Shown here in pieces: positions 1-7,360 of a DNA stretch of 64,000 nucleotides. How positions within the stretch are numbered: the first letter of the stretch is position 1; every line of letters starts with the position of its first letter. The position numbers and the translations under genes were made by a program. The stretch lies in NCBI GenBank assembly GCA_965222485.1, contig CBDCUC010000039.1, positions 372,001 through 436,000 on the forward strand, read 5' to 3'. Source of the DNA: CBDCUC01 sp965222485 (GTDB lineage Bacteria; Pseudomonadota; Alphaproteobacteria; Rhizobiales; Hyphomicrobiaceae). The notes under the pieces were generated by a model. It was not told the DNA's origin. It did no database searches and worked only from the letters and a program-made list of their open reading frames with translations.

Positions 1-934
1 ACAGAATGCGCACTAGATTGCCGTCCATGACCTTGGTTTGATCAAGGTGGAACACGCTGGAATGACTGTCATGATTAAAGTCAGTCGACACATTCGGCTG
101 ATCGGTCGTTCCCAGGATGCCCTTAAGCTGTTGCGACGCCGCAGTTTGTATCGCAGCATTGATCTCTTCGCGGGTCGTCTCCCGCTTGGAAATGAACTTG
201 AAGTCTACCACAGACACGTTGGGTGTCGGGACTCGGATTGCGGTACCATCCAGCTTGCCGTTGAGTTCAGGCAAAACAAGCCCGACCGCCTTTGCGGCAC
301 CTGTTGAGGTTGGAATCATCGACAGCGATGCTGCGCGCCCTCGGTAAAGGTCCTTGTGCATGGTATCGAGTGAGGGCTGATCACCCGTGTAGGAGTGGAT
401 CGTCGTCATGAACCCTTTTTCGATGCCAACGAAATCGTTGAGCACCTTGGCGACGGGCGCCAGGCAGTTTGTCGTGCATGATGCATTCGAGACAACGACG
501 TGATCGGCCGTCAGCTTGTCATTATTGACGCCGTAAACGACGGTCAGGTCAGCGCCCTCAGCAGGAGCGGACACCAAAACGCGTTTGGCGCCAGCGCGGA
601 CATGCGCCATCGCCTGGTCTTTCTTCGTGAAAATGCCGGTGCATTCCAATGCAATGTCCACACCCATTTGGCCATGCGGTAGTTCGGCAGGATCGCGCAC
701 TGCGGTGACCTTGATCGGACCGGTACCGATGTCCAGCGTATCGCCATCGACCTTCACTTCGCCGGGAAAGCGTCCGTGCACGGAATCAAACCGTAGTAGG
801 TGGGCGTTGGTCTCCACCGGCCCAAGGTCGTTGATTGCGACCACTTCGATGTCCTTGCGACCGCTCTCGGCGATTGCCCGCAGGACGTTCCGCCCGATAC
901 GTCCAAAGCCATTGATCGCAACCTTCACTGCCAT
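1..934 (-). CDS. gap: Glyceraldehyde-3-phosphate dehydrogenase, type I (partial, C-terminus outside window)
   Basis: This glycolytic/gluconeogenic enzyme oxidises glyceraldehyde 3-phosphate with NAD(P) and phosphate in the cytoplasm. The reverse strand reads MAVKVAINGFGRIGRN, the Rossmann dinucleotide-binding start, and continues to the catalytic cysteine motif SNASCTTNCLAP near residue 150. A typical GNLVR segment follows just before the window edge. About 311 of the usual 335 residues are present and the stop codon lies beyond base 1. The ATG at 932-934 gives the standard family N-terminus. The gene points away from the DUF4164-zapA genes; in many relatives tkt and pgk flank gap, but neither can be seen here. 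Confidence 0.96.
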   Translation of the reverse strand, partial: MAVKVAINGFGRIGRNVLRAIAESGRKDIEVVAINDLGPVETNAHLLRFDSVHGRFPGEVKVDGDTLDIGTGPIKVTAVRDPAELPHGQMGVDIALECTGIFTKKDQAMAHVRAGAKRVLVSAPAEGADLTVVYGVNNDKLTADHVVVSNASCTTNCLAPVAKVLNDFVGIEKGFMTTIHSYTGDQPSLDTMHKDLYRGRAASLSMIPTSTGAAKAVGLVLPELNGKLDGTAIRVPTPNVSVVDFKFISKRETTREEINAAIQTAASQQLKGILGTTDQPNVSTDFNHDSHSSVFHLDQTKVMDGNLVRIL

Positions 935-1384
935 GTCTATTTCCCCCGGGGGTTCCTGGCGCAAAAAAGCCGTGCAGTCCGGCAAGGGCCAAGTTTGATT
1001 GAAATTTCGCCGTATCGGTCCTGAGAGCGGGCGCGTCGCGCATTGCAAGACGCGCTAAGCGAGGCGGCGGCGCGATTAAGCTGAGGAGCCTGCTCAATGT
1101 CAATGCGGCAAAGGTGGTATTATTGTTCCTGACGACATTGAACAAACAAATATTTTCGTTTGTAAGCCTACTCCAGATGGCGCTTGTCGATTGACCGTGC
1201 CACGCCGTCGCTCATATGCTTTACTTCTCATATACATCTCTGCAGGACGCTGGTGCCCCGCGAGCTGTGGTGAAAATTGCGTATCGGCTGCTCGAGCTGT
1301 GGCGCCGTTCTGTGAATTCAATTTTGCTGGCGACAAGTGGCGGGCTTGCCTGCATCAACTCAGATTTTTTCGGAAACCGTGTGA
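935..1384. other. Intergenic region between divergent gap and the DUF4164 gene
   Basis: About 450 bases without a convincing gene. Open frames here have no recognisable product and no good ribosome binding site. It must hold the promoter of gap (minus) and that of the DUF4164-zapA genes (plus), but I could not fix a promoter by eye. Confidence 0.5.
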
Positions 1385-1642
1385 ATGGTTCAGCGAACTC
1401 AACAGAAGTCCAAAAGCCCGCGCAAAGCCACAAAGAGGGCAACGCCAGCGGCTTTGAGCGCGGCCGTCGAACGTCTCGAGGCTCAGACACAGTTATTGGA
1501 AGGAGAACGTGATTCCCTGAAAAAGGAGCTGGCGTCGGCCCGAAAACGCATTAGTGAGCTGGAACAGGCCAATGAACAGGCGGTCAATCGAATTGATTGG
1601 GTGATCGATTCACTCCATAACGTTATTGACGAAGGAAATTGA
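1385..1642 (+). CDS. DUF4164 family coiled-coil protein
   Basis: An 85-residue protein with a basic, Ser/Thr/Lys-rich first 25 residues. A heptad-like helix follows, running from about residue 27 to 70 (LSAAVERLEAQTQLLEGE and onward), with the ending WVIDSLHNVIDEGN. Small coiled-coil proteins of the DUF4164 type commonly sit just before zapA in Hyphomicrobiales, and zapA starts 57 bases downstream here. The family has no proven function. Position and coiled coil suggest a link with cell division, which is inference. ATG at 1385; the ribosome binding site is weak. Confidence 0.8.
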   Translation: MVQRTQQKSKSPRKATKRATPAALSAAVERLEAQTQLLEGERDSLKKELASARKRISELEQANEQAVNRIDWVIDSLHNVIDEGN

Positions 1643-1699
1643 TTCGCTTGAAGAAAGGCGGCGCGGCCCTGCCAGTGGCGCAGCCGCCCACGAGGTGCC

Positions 1700-2029
1700 A
1701 TGGCTCAGGTCGCAACGACCATGAACGGCCGGACTTACCGTCTCTCTTGCGAGGATGGCGAGGAAAGACGGCTGCAAGACCTGTCCGCCTACGTGGAAGA
1801 ACGATTTGCCAAATTTGCCGATGATTTCGGCCAGGTCGGCCAGGATCGCTTGATGCTTTTGACGGCACTGGCCTTGGCGGACGAGATATTCGAGCAACGA
1901 GAGCAACTTGACGGGGCGGCCCGAACTGCGGCCGCAGCCCTGCGTGATGCCGTCAAGGGTGCCAAAGAGGATGCGGACGCTGGAAAGAGTGCGGCCAAAG
2001 CCGGCGACGACGAAAGCAAAGCCTCTTGA
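1700..2029 (+). CDS. zapA: Cell division protein ZapA
   Basis: ZapA binds FtsZ filaments and promotes their bundling at the division site. The 109-residue product opens with a small beta-alpha domain (MNGRTYRLSCEDGEE, residues 8-22). A helix containing LSAYVEERFAKFAD follows, and then the dimerisation coiled coil around QDRLMLLTALALADEIFEQ. The C-terminal 35 residues are an Ala/Lys/Asp-rich tail. Length and motif order match alphaproteobacterial ZapA. It follows the DUF4164 gene and precedes the putative 6S RNA, the same order as zapA-ssrS-ygfA in enterobacteria. Confidence 0.92.
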   Translation: MAQVATTMNGRTYRLSCEDGEERRLQDLSAYVEERFAKFADDFGQVGQDRLMLLTALALADEIFEQREQLDGAARTAAAALRDAVKGAKEDADAGKSAAKAGDDESKAS

Positions 2030-2237
2030 GGACTAATCCGCAGCGCACGTGACATCAAGTCGGCCTATCTGCAAAAAAGATGCGTTTGCCTTGAGCCTTC
2101 AACCACGTGATCACGCAAATATTCTGGGCACATGCGAGCCATCGATACTTTCGCTACTGGATTTTAGCTGGGCAGCGCATAAGTTAGCGGTTGCTGCGGG
2201 GCTCGTTAGGAACAGTGCATCTCCTCGGCCTATAAGA

Positions 2238-2389
2238 TCTTCCAGGGAGCTGTCCCTGACCGGGGTCGTGGCCCCGGATATATGGCGCCCACCTTACTTT
2301 TTGTAGGGACCGGAGAGATCAATTCGTTCCGACGGCCTTCGCGGCACCTTCCTATCCAGCTGCAACCAACTGCAATGCTTCTGGCAGGA
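2238..2389 (+). ncRNA. ssrS: Putative 6S RNA
   Basis: 6S RNA binds the housekeeping RNA polymerase holoenzyme by mimicking an open promoter. Two things support it here. The position, between zapA and the formyl-THF cyclo-ligase gene, is the classic ssrS location. The ends also form a long closing helix: 2238-2250 pairs with 2377-2389 in about 12 pairs including G-U, broken by single bulged bases. Between them lie shorter helices and an unpaired-looking centre, giving a length of about 152 nt. A TATAAG at 2231-2236 is a possible -10 element, but it lies very close to the proposed 5' end, so the true ends may differ. I could not run a covariance model. Confidence 0.7.
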
Positions 2390-2443
2390 TCGCCATCCCC
2401 ATTTCTGCTGGCGGTGAGCAATAGAAGCTGGTTTAAGGGGCGA

Positions 2444-3031
2444 ATGTCAGACCACACCCTCGAAGCCGCCAAGGCAGCCTTGCGTCAGAAAGCGATTAAA
2501 CTGCGCGAACAAGCATTTGCACGTCATAGTAGTCAGGCTTCTGAAGCATTGGCTCGCCATGGTATCGGCTTTGCAAACCCGCCCGCCGGAGCAGCCGTTT
2601 CCGGATTTCTGGCAATACGCGACGAGATTGATCCGCAACCATTGATGCTGCGCCTGTATGAAGATGGCCATCGGCTGGCGTTACCGGTCATGCGCAAGGT
2701 CGGTTTACCGCTCGTCATGCGCAAATGGGCTCCGGGCGATGCGCTTAACGAGGTCAAATGGGGCATTCGTGAACCTGGTGCGGCGGCCCCGGAAGTAGAG
2801 CCTGACATTCTCCTTGTTCCGTTATTGGCGTTTGATGACACCGGCCAGCGCATCGGCTATGGCCGCGGTTTTTATGACCGGACGATCAGTGCTCTTAGGG
2901 GAAAAAAATCTATAACCACAATCGGGATAGCGTTCGATGAGCAGCGAGTGGAAAGCGTGCCGTGCGATGACAAAGACGAGCCACTTGATTGGATTTTGAC
3001 GCCCTCCGGCCCCACCCGTTGCAGCGGATAA
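2444..3031 (+). CDS. ygfA: 5-formyltetrahydrofolate cyclo-ligase
   Basis: This enzyme converts 5-formyl-THF to 5,10-methenyl-THF with ATP, salvaging the folate storage form. The 195-residue protein has the Lys/Arg N-terminal helix (AAKAALRQKAIKLREQ) and the substrate region around FLAIRDEIDPQPLM. The central WGIREPG comes next, followed by the family signature LLVPLLAFDDTGQRIGYGRG with FYDR after it. The ATG at 2444 follows AAGGGG and matches the family N-terminus; an upstream in-frame start would run into the putative 6S RNA. The next gene begins three bases after the stop, so the two are probably co-transcribed. Confidence 0.94.
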   Translation: MSDHTLEAAKAALRQKAIKLREQAFARHSSQASEALARHGIGFANPPAGAAVSGFLAIRDEIDPQPLMLRLYEDGHRLALPVMRKVGLPLVMRKWAPGDALNEVKWGIREPGAAAPEVEPDILLVPLLAFDDTGQRIGYGRGFYDRTISALRGKKSITTIGIAFDEQRVESVPCDDKDEPLDWILTPSGPTRCSG

Positions 3032-3034
3032 CCA

Positions 3035-3859
3035 ATGCGCCTTCTTTTTCTCGGAGATCTGGTCGGCCGATCTGGCCGCAAAGCAGTCATAGAAGCACTG
3101 CCGCGGCTGCGCGAGCGCTACGACCTCGACTTTGTCGTCGTCAACGGCGAGAACGCGGCGGGTGGTTTTGGCATCAACGAATCTATTTGCGATCAGCTCG
3201 TCGATGCGGGCGCAGACGCCATAACGCTCGGCAATCATGCCTTCGATCAGAAAGAGACGCTGGTGTTTATCGAACGCCAGGAACGATTGATCAGGCCATT
3301 GAACTTTCCCGAAGGCACACCAGGACGCGGTAGCGGCATCTTCAAGGCTAGAAATGGTGCCGATGTCCTCGTGATCAACGCGCTCGGTCGCGTCTTCATG
3401 AGCGAACTCGATTGCCCATTCCGTGCAATTGATGATGAGTTGACTGCCTGCAGGCTGGGCGAGGGCGTTGATGCGGTTATGATCGACATGCATGCCGAGG
3501 CGACCAGCGAGAAACAGGCGCTGGGTCATTTCGTCGATGGCCGCGCAAGCCTCGTCGTCGGCACGCACACGCATACGCCTACAGCTGACGAACACATTTT
3601 AAAGGGCGGGACGGCCTATATGTCGGATGTCGGAATGTGTGGCGATTACGACTCGGTTCTTGGAATGGAACGCGACGAACCTCTCAATCGCTTCCTAAGC
3701 CGAATCCCTCGATCCCGCTTCGAGCCTGCCACCGGCGAGGCGACGATCTGCGGTGTCGGCGTCGACATAGATGATAAGAGTGGGCTTGCGTCGCGTGTCC
3801 AAGCCCTGCGACTGGGCGGCATTCTGCCGTCTGTTGAACCTAGCTTCTGGCTTTCATGA
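3035..3859 (+). CDS. YmdB-type metallophosphoesterase (TIGR00282 family)
   Basis: A calcineurin-like phosphoesterase of 274 residues. Members of this family hydrolyse 2',3'-cyclic nucleotides, and the Bacillus member YmdB affects RNA turnover and biofilm decisions. The metal-binding motifs are visible: FLGDLVG (residues 5-11), NGENAAGG near 39, LGNHAFD near 69, and the His-rich VVGTHTHTPTADEHIL near 178. The protein has no signal peptide, so it is cytoplasmic. It begins 3 bases after the cyclo-ligase stop. The role in this organism is inferred from the family. Confidence 0.9.
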   Translation: MRLLFLGDLVGRSGRKAVIEALPRLRERYDLDFVVVNGENAAGGFGINESICDQLVDAGADAITLGNHAFDQKETLVFIERQERLIRPLNFPEGTPGRGSGIFKARNGADVLVINALGRVFMSELDCPFRAIDDELTACRLGEGVDAVMIDMHAEATSEKQALGHFVDGRASLVVGTHTHTPTADEHILKGGTAYMSDVGMCGDYDSVLGMERDEPLNRFLSRIPRSRFEPATGEATICGVGVDIDDKSGLASRVQALRLGGILPSVEPSFWLS

Positions 3860-3862
3860 CCG

Positions 3863-3941
3863 CTAGTGTAGCGAATTTGACGTTTGCTCCCGTTTAGCAG
3901 CAAACGTCTAGAGCAAACGTCAAATTTAAAAGCTACACTAG
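3863..3941. repeat. Long palindrome 1 (MITE-like), CTAG ends
   Basis: Bases 3863-3888 (CTAGTGTAGC then AATTTGACGTTTGCTC) recur as the inverse complement at 3911-3941, ending GCTACACTAG. The core holds a further inverted copy of ACGTTTGC (3899-3908), allowing two alternative folds. It lies in the gap after the YmdB-type gene. The CTAG at both ends would suit an IS630-type insertion, since that family inserts at TA/CTAG targets; this is inference. Confidence 0.8.
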
Positions 3942-3955
3942 AAACATTCACCTGG

Positions 3956-4030
3956 TAGTGTTCCTCATGTCTCAGACATTTGCTCTCGACCAAGCCGCAA
4001 TCAGTGGCAAATGTCTGAGACGGAACACTA
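3956..4030. repeat. Long palindrome 2 (MITE-like), TAGTGT ends
   Basis: TAGTGTTCC at 3956-3964 pairs with GGAACACTA at 4022-4030. GTCTCAGACATTTGC pairs with GCAAATGTCTGAGAC inside it, leaving a loop of about 24 bases. It shares TAGTGT ends and an inner TTTGCTC with palindrome 1, which ends only 14 bases upstream. The two are therefore probably related elements of one repeat family. No transposase gene is nearby. Confidence 0.8.
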
Positions 4031-4098
4031 GCCTAGCCATATAACAGGCAAAGCGGTTACAACCCGCAATCATTCAATCCAGCGAAACGACAAACAAC

Positions 4099-4848
4099 AT
4101 GGCCGGCCATTCACAATTCAAAAACATCATGCATCGCAAGGGCAGGCAGGATGCTGCCCGCGCCAAGGCGTTTACGAAATTGGCGCGCGAAATAACCGTT
4201 GCGGCCAAGGAGGGTTCGCCTGATCCAGATATGAACCCGCGGCTTCGCCTGGCCATTCAGTCCGCGCGTGCTGAAAACATGCCTAAGGACAACATCGAGC
4301 GCGCGATCAAGAAGGCCTCGGGCGGAGACTCAGAAAATTTTGATCCAATTCGTTATGAAGGTTACGGCGCCGGCGGCGTTGCCATCATAGTTGAAGCTTT
4401 GACCGATAACCGCAATCGCACGGGTGCAGCTGTGCGAGCCGCATTCAGCAAGTACGGCGGCAATCTGGGTTCGACCGGCTCGGTTGCACATATGTTCAGC
4501 CACGTGGGCGAGATTCGGTATCCGGCAGACGCAGGGTCTGCCGACAAAGTGCTCGAAGCAGCCATAGAGGCAGGCGCGGAGGATTCAGAATCCGACCCTG
4601 ACGGTCATCTCATTAGCTGCAGTTTTGAGGATCTTGGAAGTGTGGCCGCGGCGATGGAGGAGGCCCTCGGGGCACCCTCTAGCGTAAAACCTGTTTGGCG
4701 CCCCAGCATGACAACCGACGTCAACGAGGAAAATGCTAGTAGCATTCTGAAGCTGATGGCTGTCTTGGAAGACGACGATGATGTCCAGTCTGTCTACGCG
4801 AATTTCGAAGTATCCGAAGACGTGTTGGCAAAGTTGACGGCAGCTTAA
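4099..4848 (+). CDS. yebC: YebC/PmpR (TACO1) family protein
   Basis: A 249-residue protein of the YebC/TACO1 family. Members were long annotated as transcription regulators and have more recently been linked to translation of difficult, proline-rich sequences. The N-terminus MAGHSQFKNIMHRKGRQD with the following AFTKLAREI is the family hallmark (usual form MAGHSKWxNI). The acidic second and third domains follow (YEGYGAGGVAIIVEALTDN and DDDDVQSVYANFE). It lies upstream of ruvC, as in many bacteria where yebC precedes ruvCAB, but two small genes intervene. Confidence 0.95.
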   Translation: MAGHSQFKNIMHRKGRQDAARAKAFTKLAREITVAAKEGSPDPDMNPRLRLAIQSARAENMPKDNIERAIKKASGGDSENFDPIRYEGYGAGGVAIIVEALTDNRNRTGAAVRAAFSKYGGNLGSTGSVAHMFSHVGEIRYPADAGSADKVLEAAIEAGAEDSESDPDGHLISCSFEDLGSVAAAMEEALGAPSSVKPVWRPSMTTDVNEENASSILKLMAVLEDDDDVQSVYANFEVSEDVLAKLTAA

Positions 4849-4964
4849 CCCGCGCACGCCGGGAGGCGTGGTGGCAGCCAATCCTGCGCACGATCGTAGA
4901 TGTGCCATCGTTTGCCCAAAGCACCGAATTAGCTCTCCTTCCTGTAAATTAACGAGGAGGAAAC

Positions 4965-5303
4965 ATGACCCGCCAATTGACCATGATTGCCGTACTGACC
5001 GCGCTTGCGTCTGCGACAATTGGCGCATCAAGTGCGCGTGCGACAAGTGATTGGGGTTGTTTCCAGGTACAGCACGTACAGGTCAATGACGTCCTCATGC
5101 TGCGCAAAGGCCCATCATCATCGAGCCAGCGTGTAGGCGAGCTGCACCCCCGACAACACGGAATTATTGCCGAAGACGGGCCATGCAAGCCCGCCAATCG
5201 GCCGCCGTCGCGTCAATGGTGTCCAATTGTTCACTATAACGGCGACACCGTGGAGCGTGGCTGGGCCCGTCTGGTCTATCTGGCACCTAGCCAGTGCCCC
5301 TAA
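4965..5303 (+). CDS. Secreted SH3-like domain protein
   Basis: A 112-residue protein with a Sec signal peptide (hydrophobic residues 5-22, likely cleaved after SSARA). The mature part is about 85 residues. It contains VNDVLMLRKGPSSSSQRVGEL and a late GWARLVYL, the pattern of bacterial SH3 (SH3b/YgiM-like) domains, plus four cysteines that may form disulphides. Such domains often bind cell wall, so it is probably periplasmic. A strong ribosome binding site (GAGGAGGAAAC) precedes the ATG. The precise function is unknown. Confidence 0.75.
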   Translation: MTRQLTMIAVLTALASATIGASSARATSDWGCFQVQHVQVNDVLMLRKGPSSSSQRVGELHPRQHGIIAEDGPCKPANRPPSRQWCPIVHYNGDTVERGWARLVYLAPSQCP

Positions 5304-5461
5304 CAGCGCCTTGCAAGTGCGCTGATGCAGACATTCAGGTCTGCTTCGCTAATTCACTGCATGATTTATTAAATTGCAGATATTTCTGGAAGGATTCCGT
5401 TGATCCGGGCCTGTTAGCGTTCAAGTGCGGGGCCACCCCCACGCACTTGGAGACGAGAGAA

Positions 5462-5653
5462 ATGGAAATCGGATCAAGCAACTTCCACGCATATGCGCGC
5501 ACGTTGCGTCGCGTTGTCTGGGCGGACATTCTCGAACAAGATCGTCAAGCTATTTATGCGGAGCGGGACGCACGCGTGGCTGCCGAGAGAGAGACCGCAA
5601 AAAGTGAAACTTGGGCGCAGCCCGAATCATCGCTGCTACCTCAAGGGCGGTAA
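5462..5653 (+). CDS. Small hypothetical protein
   Basis: A 63-residue frame beginning MEIGSSNFHAYARTLRRVV, with a charged helix rich in Arg/Glu (QDRQAIYAERDARVAAERET). GGAGACGAGAG sits just ahead of the ATG at a usable distance. The frame stays open upstream, but that part looks non-coding. I do not recognise a family. It lies between the SH3-like gene and ruvC on the same strand, with no signal peptide or membrane segment. It could be a chance frame. Confidence 0.4.
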   Translation: MEIGSSNFHAYARTLRRVVWADILEQDRQAIYAERDARVAAERETAKSETWAQPESSLLPQGR

Positions 5654-5777
5654 CGTCGGCTTCTCATTACCGCCCAATGTTTTCAGCGCCGCTAAAACAC
5701 TATGCTGCGGGCTTAAGCGTTGAGTGAAGCTCCATTGGAGCAGTCACGAATCACCAGACGTGTTATGCCTCACGTCT

Positions 5778-6383
5778 ATGAAGCAAGACCGTACCATCCG
5801 CATTATCGGTATTGATCCTGGATTGCGCTACACCGGTTGGGGTGTCGTTGACAGCGACGGCGTGCGCCTGTCCTACATAGCCTCCGGGCGGATTACGTCG
5901 GATGCCGATGATGTACTGGCTTATCGCTTGCGTCAGCTTTACGAAGGGATCTGCGGCGTCATCGCATCTTTTCAGCCGGCAGAGGCGGCTGTCGAAGAAA
6001 CATTCGTCAATGACAATGCGCGCGCGACGCTAAAGCTGGGTCAGGCGCGAGGTATGGCACTTCTGGCGCCAGCGAGCAGAGGACTGCGAGTCGCGGAGTA
6101 CCCACCGAACCTCGTCAAAAAAGCCGTTGTGGGTGCCGGCCATGCAGATAAGAAGCAGGTCCAGGCGATGATCGGGTTTCTGTTGCCCAAAGCTGAAGTT
6201 CAAAGCGCCGACGAAGCAGACGCACTTGCAATCGCCATCTGTCATGCCAATCATCGCACCAGCGTTCATGCAGCCGCTGCGGCGGCCGTCGCTACTGGAG
6301 ATAGGGCAAACCGCGGCAACGTAATCGGCAGCCAGCGCGGGCTTCAAAGAAAACCTCGGGCCTCAAAGAGGCAGCGAGCATGA
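5778..6383 (+). CDS. ruvC: Crossover junction endodeoxyribonuclease RuvC
   Basis: RuvC cuts Holliday junctions symmetrically during recombination, working with RuvAB. The 201-residue product shows the first catalytic Asp in RIIGIDPGLRYTGWGV, the Glu in AAVEETFVNDNARATLKLGQ, and the last acidic pair in SADEADALAIAICHA. A basic, Arg/Lys-rich tail of about 45 residues follows and is longer than usual. The ATG at 5778 gives the family N-terminus. The stop overlaps the ruvA start by four bases (ATGA), so translation is probably coupled. Confidence 0.96.
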   Translation: MKQDRTIRIIGIDPGLRYTGWGVVDSDGVRLSYIASGRITSDADDVLAYRLRQLYEGICGVIASFQPAEAAVEETFVNDNARATLKLGQARGMALLAPASRGLRVAEYPPNLVKKAVVGAGHADKKQVQAMIGFLLPKAEVQSADEADALAIAICHANHRTSVHAAAAAAVATGDRANRGNVIGSQRGLQRKPRASKRQRA

Positions 6384-7012
6384 TCGGCAAGCTAAAAGGC
6401 CTGGTCGATGCCATCGGAGAAAGCCACCTCATCATCGATGTCGGGGGCGTCGGCTATGAAGTGCAGGCTTCAATTCGCGCGCTGCGCAACTTGAAGGTCG
6501 GCGATACCGTTAGCCTGACGATCGACACGCATGTCCGCGAGGATGCGATCAAGCTCTACGGCTTTTCCAGCGAGGTCGAACGCACCTGGTTTCGAACGCT
6601 ACAGAATGTCCAGGGTGTCGGCGCAAAGGTGGCACTTGCAGTACTTGGCATTCTCAGCCCTCAAGATCTGGCAAATGCAATCGCGCTTGGGAACTTTGCT
6701 GCGGTGGAGCAGACGCCAGGCGTTGGCAAGAAACTGGCGCAAAGGATCGTCACCGAATTAAAGGACAAGGCACCCGCACTTTCGCTGGCAAGCCTGGGTG
6801 CCTCCAATGAGGGGGCAGCATCGGACGCAGTTTCAGCGCGCGTGCCGCCTGATGAGACGGGAACGGCGGCTGAGGCGATTTCGGCCTTGACGAATCTTGG
6901 TTACCAGCCAGCCCATGCCAGTAAGGCGGTTGCCGTGGCCTGCGAAGACATTGGCATCGAAGCGGGCACATCGAAACTCATTAAGCGAGCCTTGAAGGAA
7001 TTGGCGCGCTAA
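6380..7012 (+). CDS. ruvA: Holliday junction DNA helicase subunit RuvA
   Basis: RuvA tetramers bind four-way junctions and load RuvB hexamers. The 210-residue protein begins MIGKLKGLVDAIGESHLIID (OB domain). It has the DNA-binding helix-hairpin-helix pair around LQNVQGVGAKVALAVLG and VEQTPGVGKKLAQRIVTELK (residues 73-130). An acidic flexible linker follows, then the RuvB-binding domain III (EAISALTNLGYQPAHASKAV). It overlaps ruvC by four bases. ruvB is not adjacent; it begins 4.4 kb downstream. Confidence 0.97.
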   Translation: MIGKLKGLVDAIGESHLIIDVGGVGYEVQASIRALRNLKVGDTVSLTIDTHVREDAIKLYGFSSEVERTWFRTLQNVQGVGAKVALAVLGILSPQDLANAIALGNFAAVEQTPGVGKKLAQRIVTELKDKAPALSLASLGASNEGAASDAVSARVPPDETGTAAEAISALTNLGYQPAHASKAVAVACEDIGIEAGTSKLIKRALKELAR

Positions 7013-7360
7013 ACTCGCTGCAAGCGAATGGCTGTTCAAGCAAAGACCTTGCTGGACCCAATGGCGTTAACCGATTTGTCTTCCTCATTCCGTTGAAATT
7101 CCCTGGCGCACCGTGCACCGCGGCGGACCTTTGCCGCCATGTTTCTGCCATGCTTGGCGCCGCGCCCCCAAAATAATGAGGCATCCCACTGAATATAGGC
7201 ACCATTTTTGCCCAACATTCATGTTCGGTTCAGCCGGCACCACACAAAGCTAAGGCAGCAAACCCCAACGGCGACACGCCGGAAAAGATGCGCCGCTGCA
7301 GGCGTCTCCCGCAACCAACTGAGACTACGGTTGCGGTAACACCAGACGGAGATTGAAACT
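7013..7360 (+). other. Intergenic region before the OmpA-like gene
   Basis: About 350 bases with no supported gene. It separates ruvA from the polybasic OmpA-like protein and should contain that gene's promoter and leader. I see no terminator with a clear T tract. Confidence 0.45.

Noticed and set aside
2822..3595. 257-residue minus-strand frame across the cyclo-ligase and YmdB-type genes
   Set aside because: Both plus-strand genes are clear family members with intact motifs, so the antisense frame is a shadow.
4855..4870. Hairpin CACGCC-GGGA-GGCGTG just after yebC
   Set aside because: The stem is short and no T tract follows, so I do not call it a terminator.
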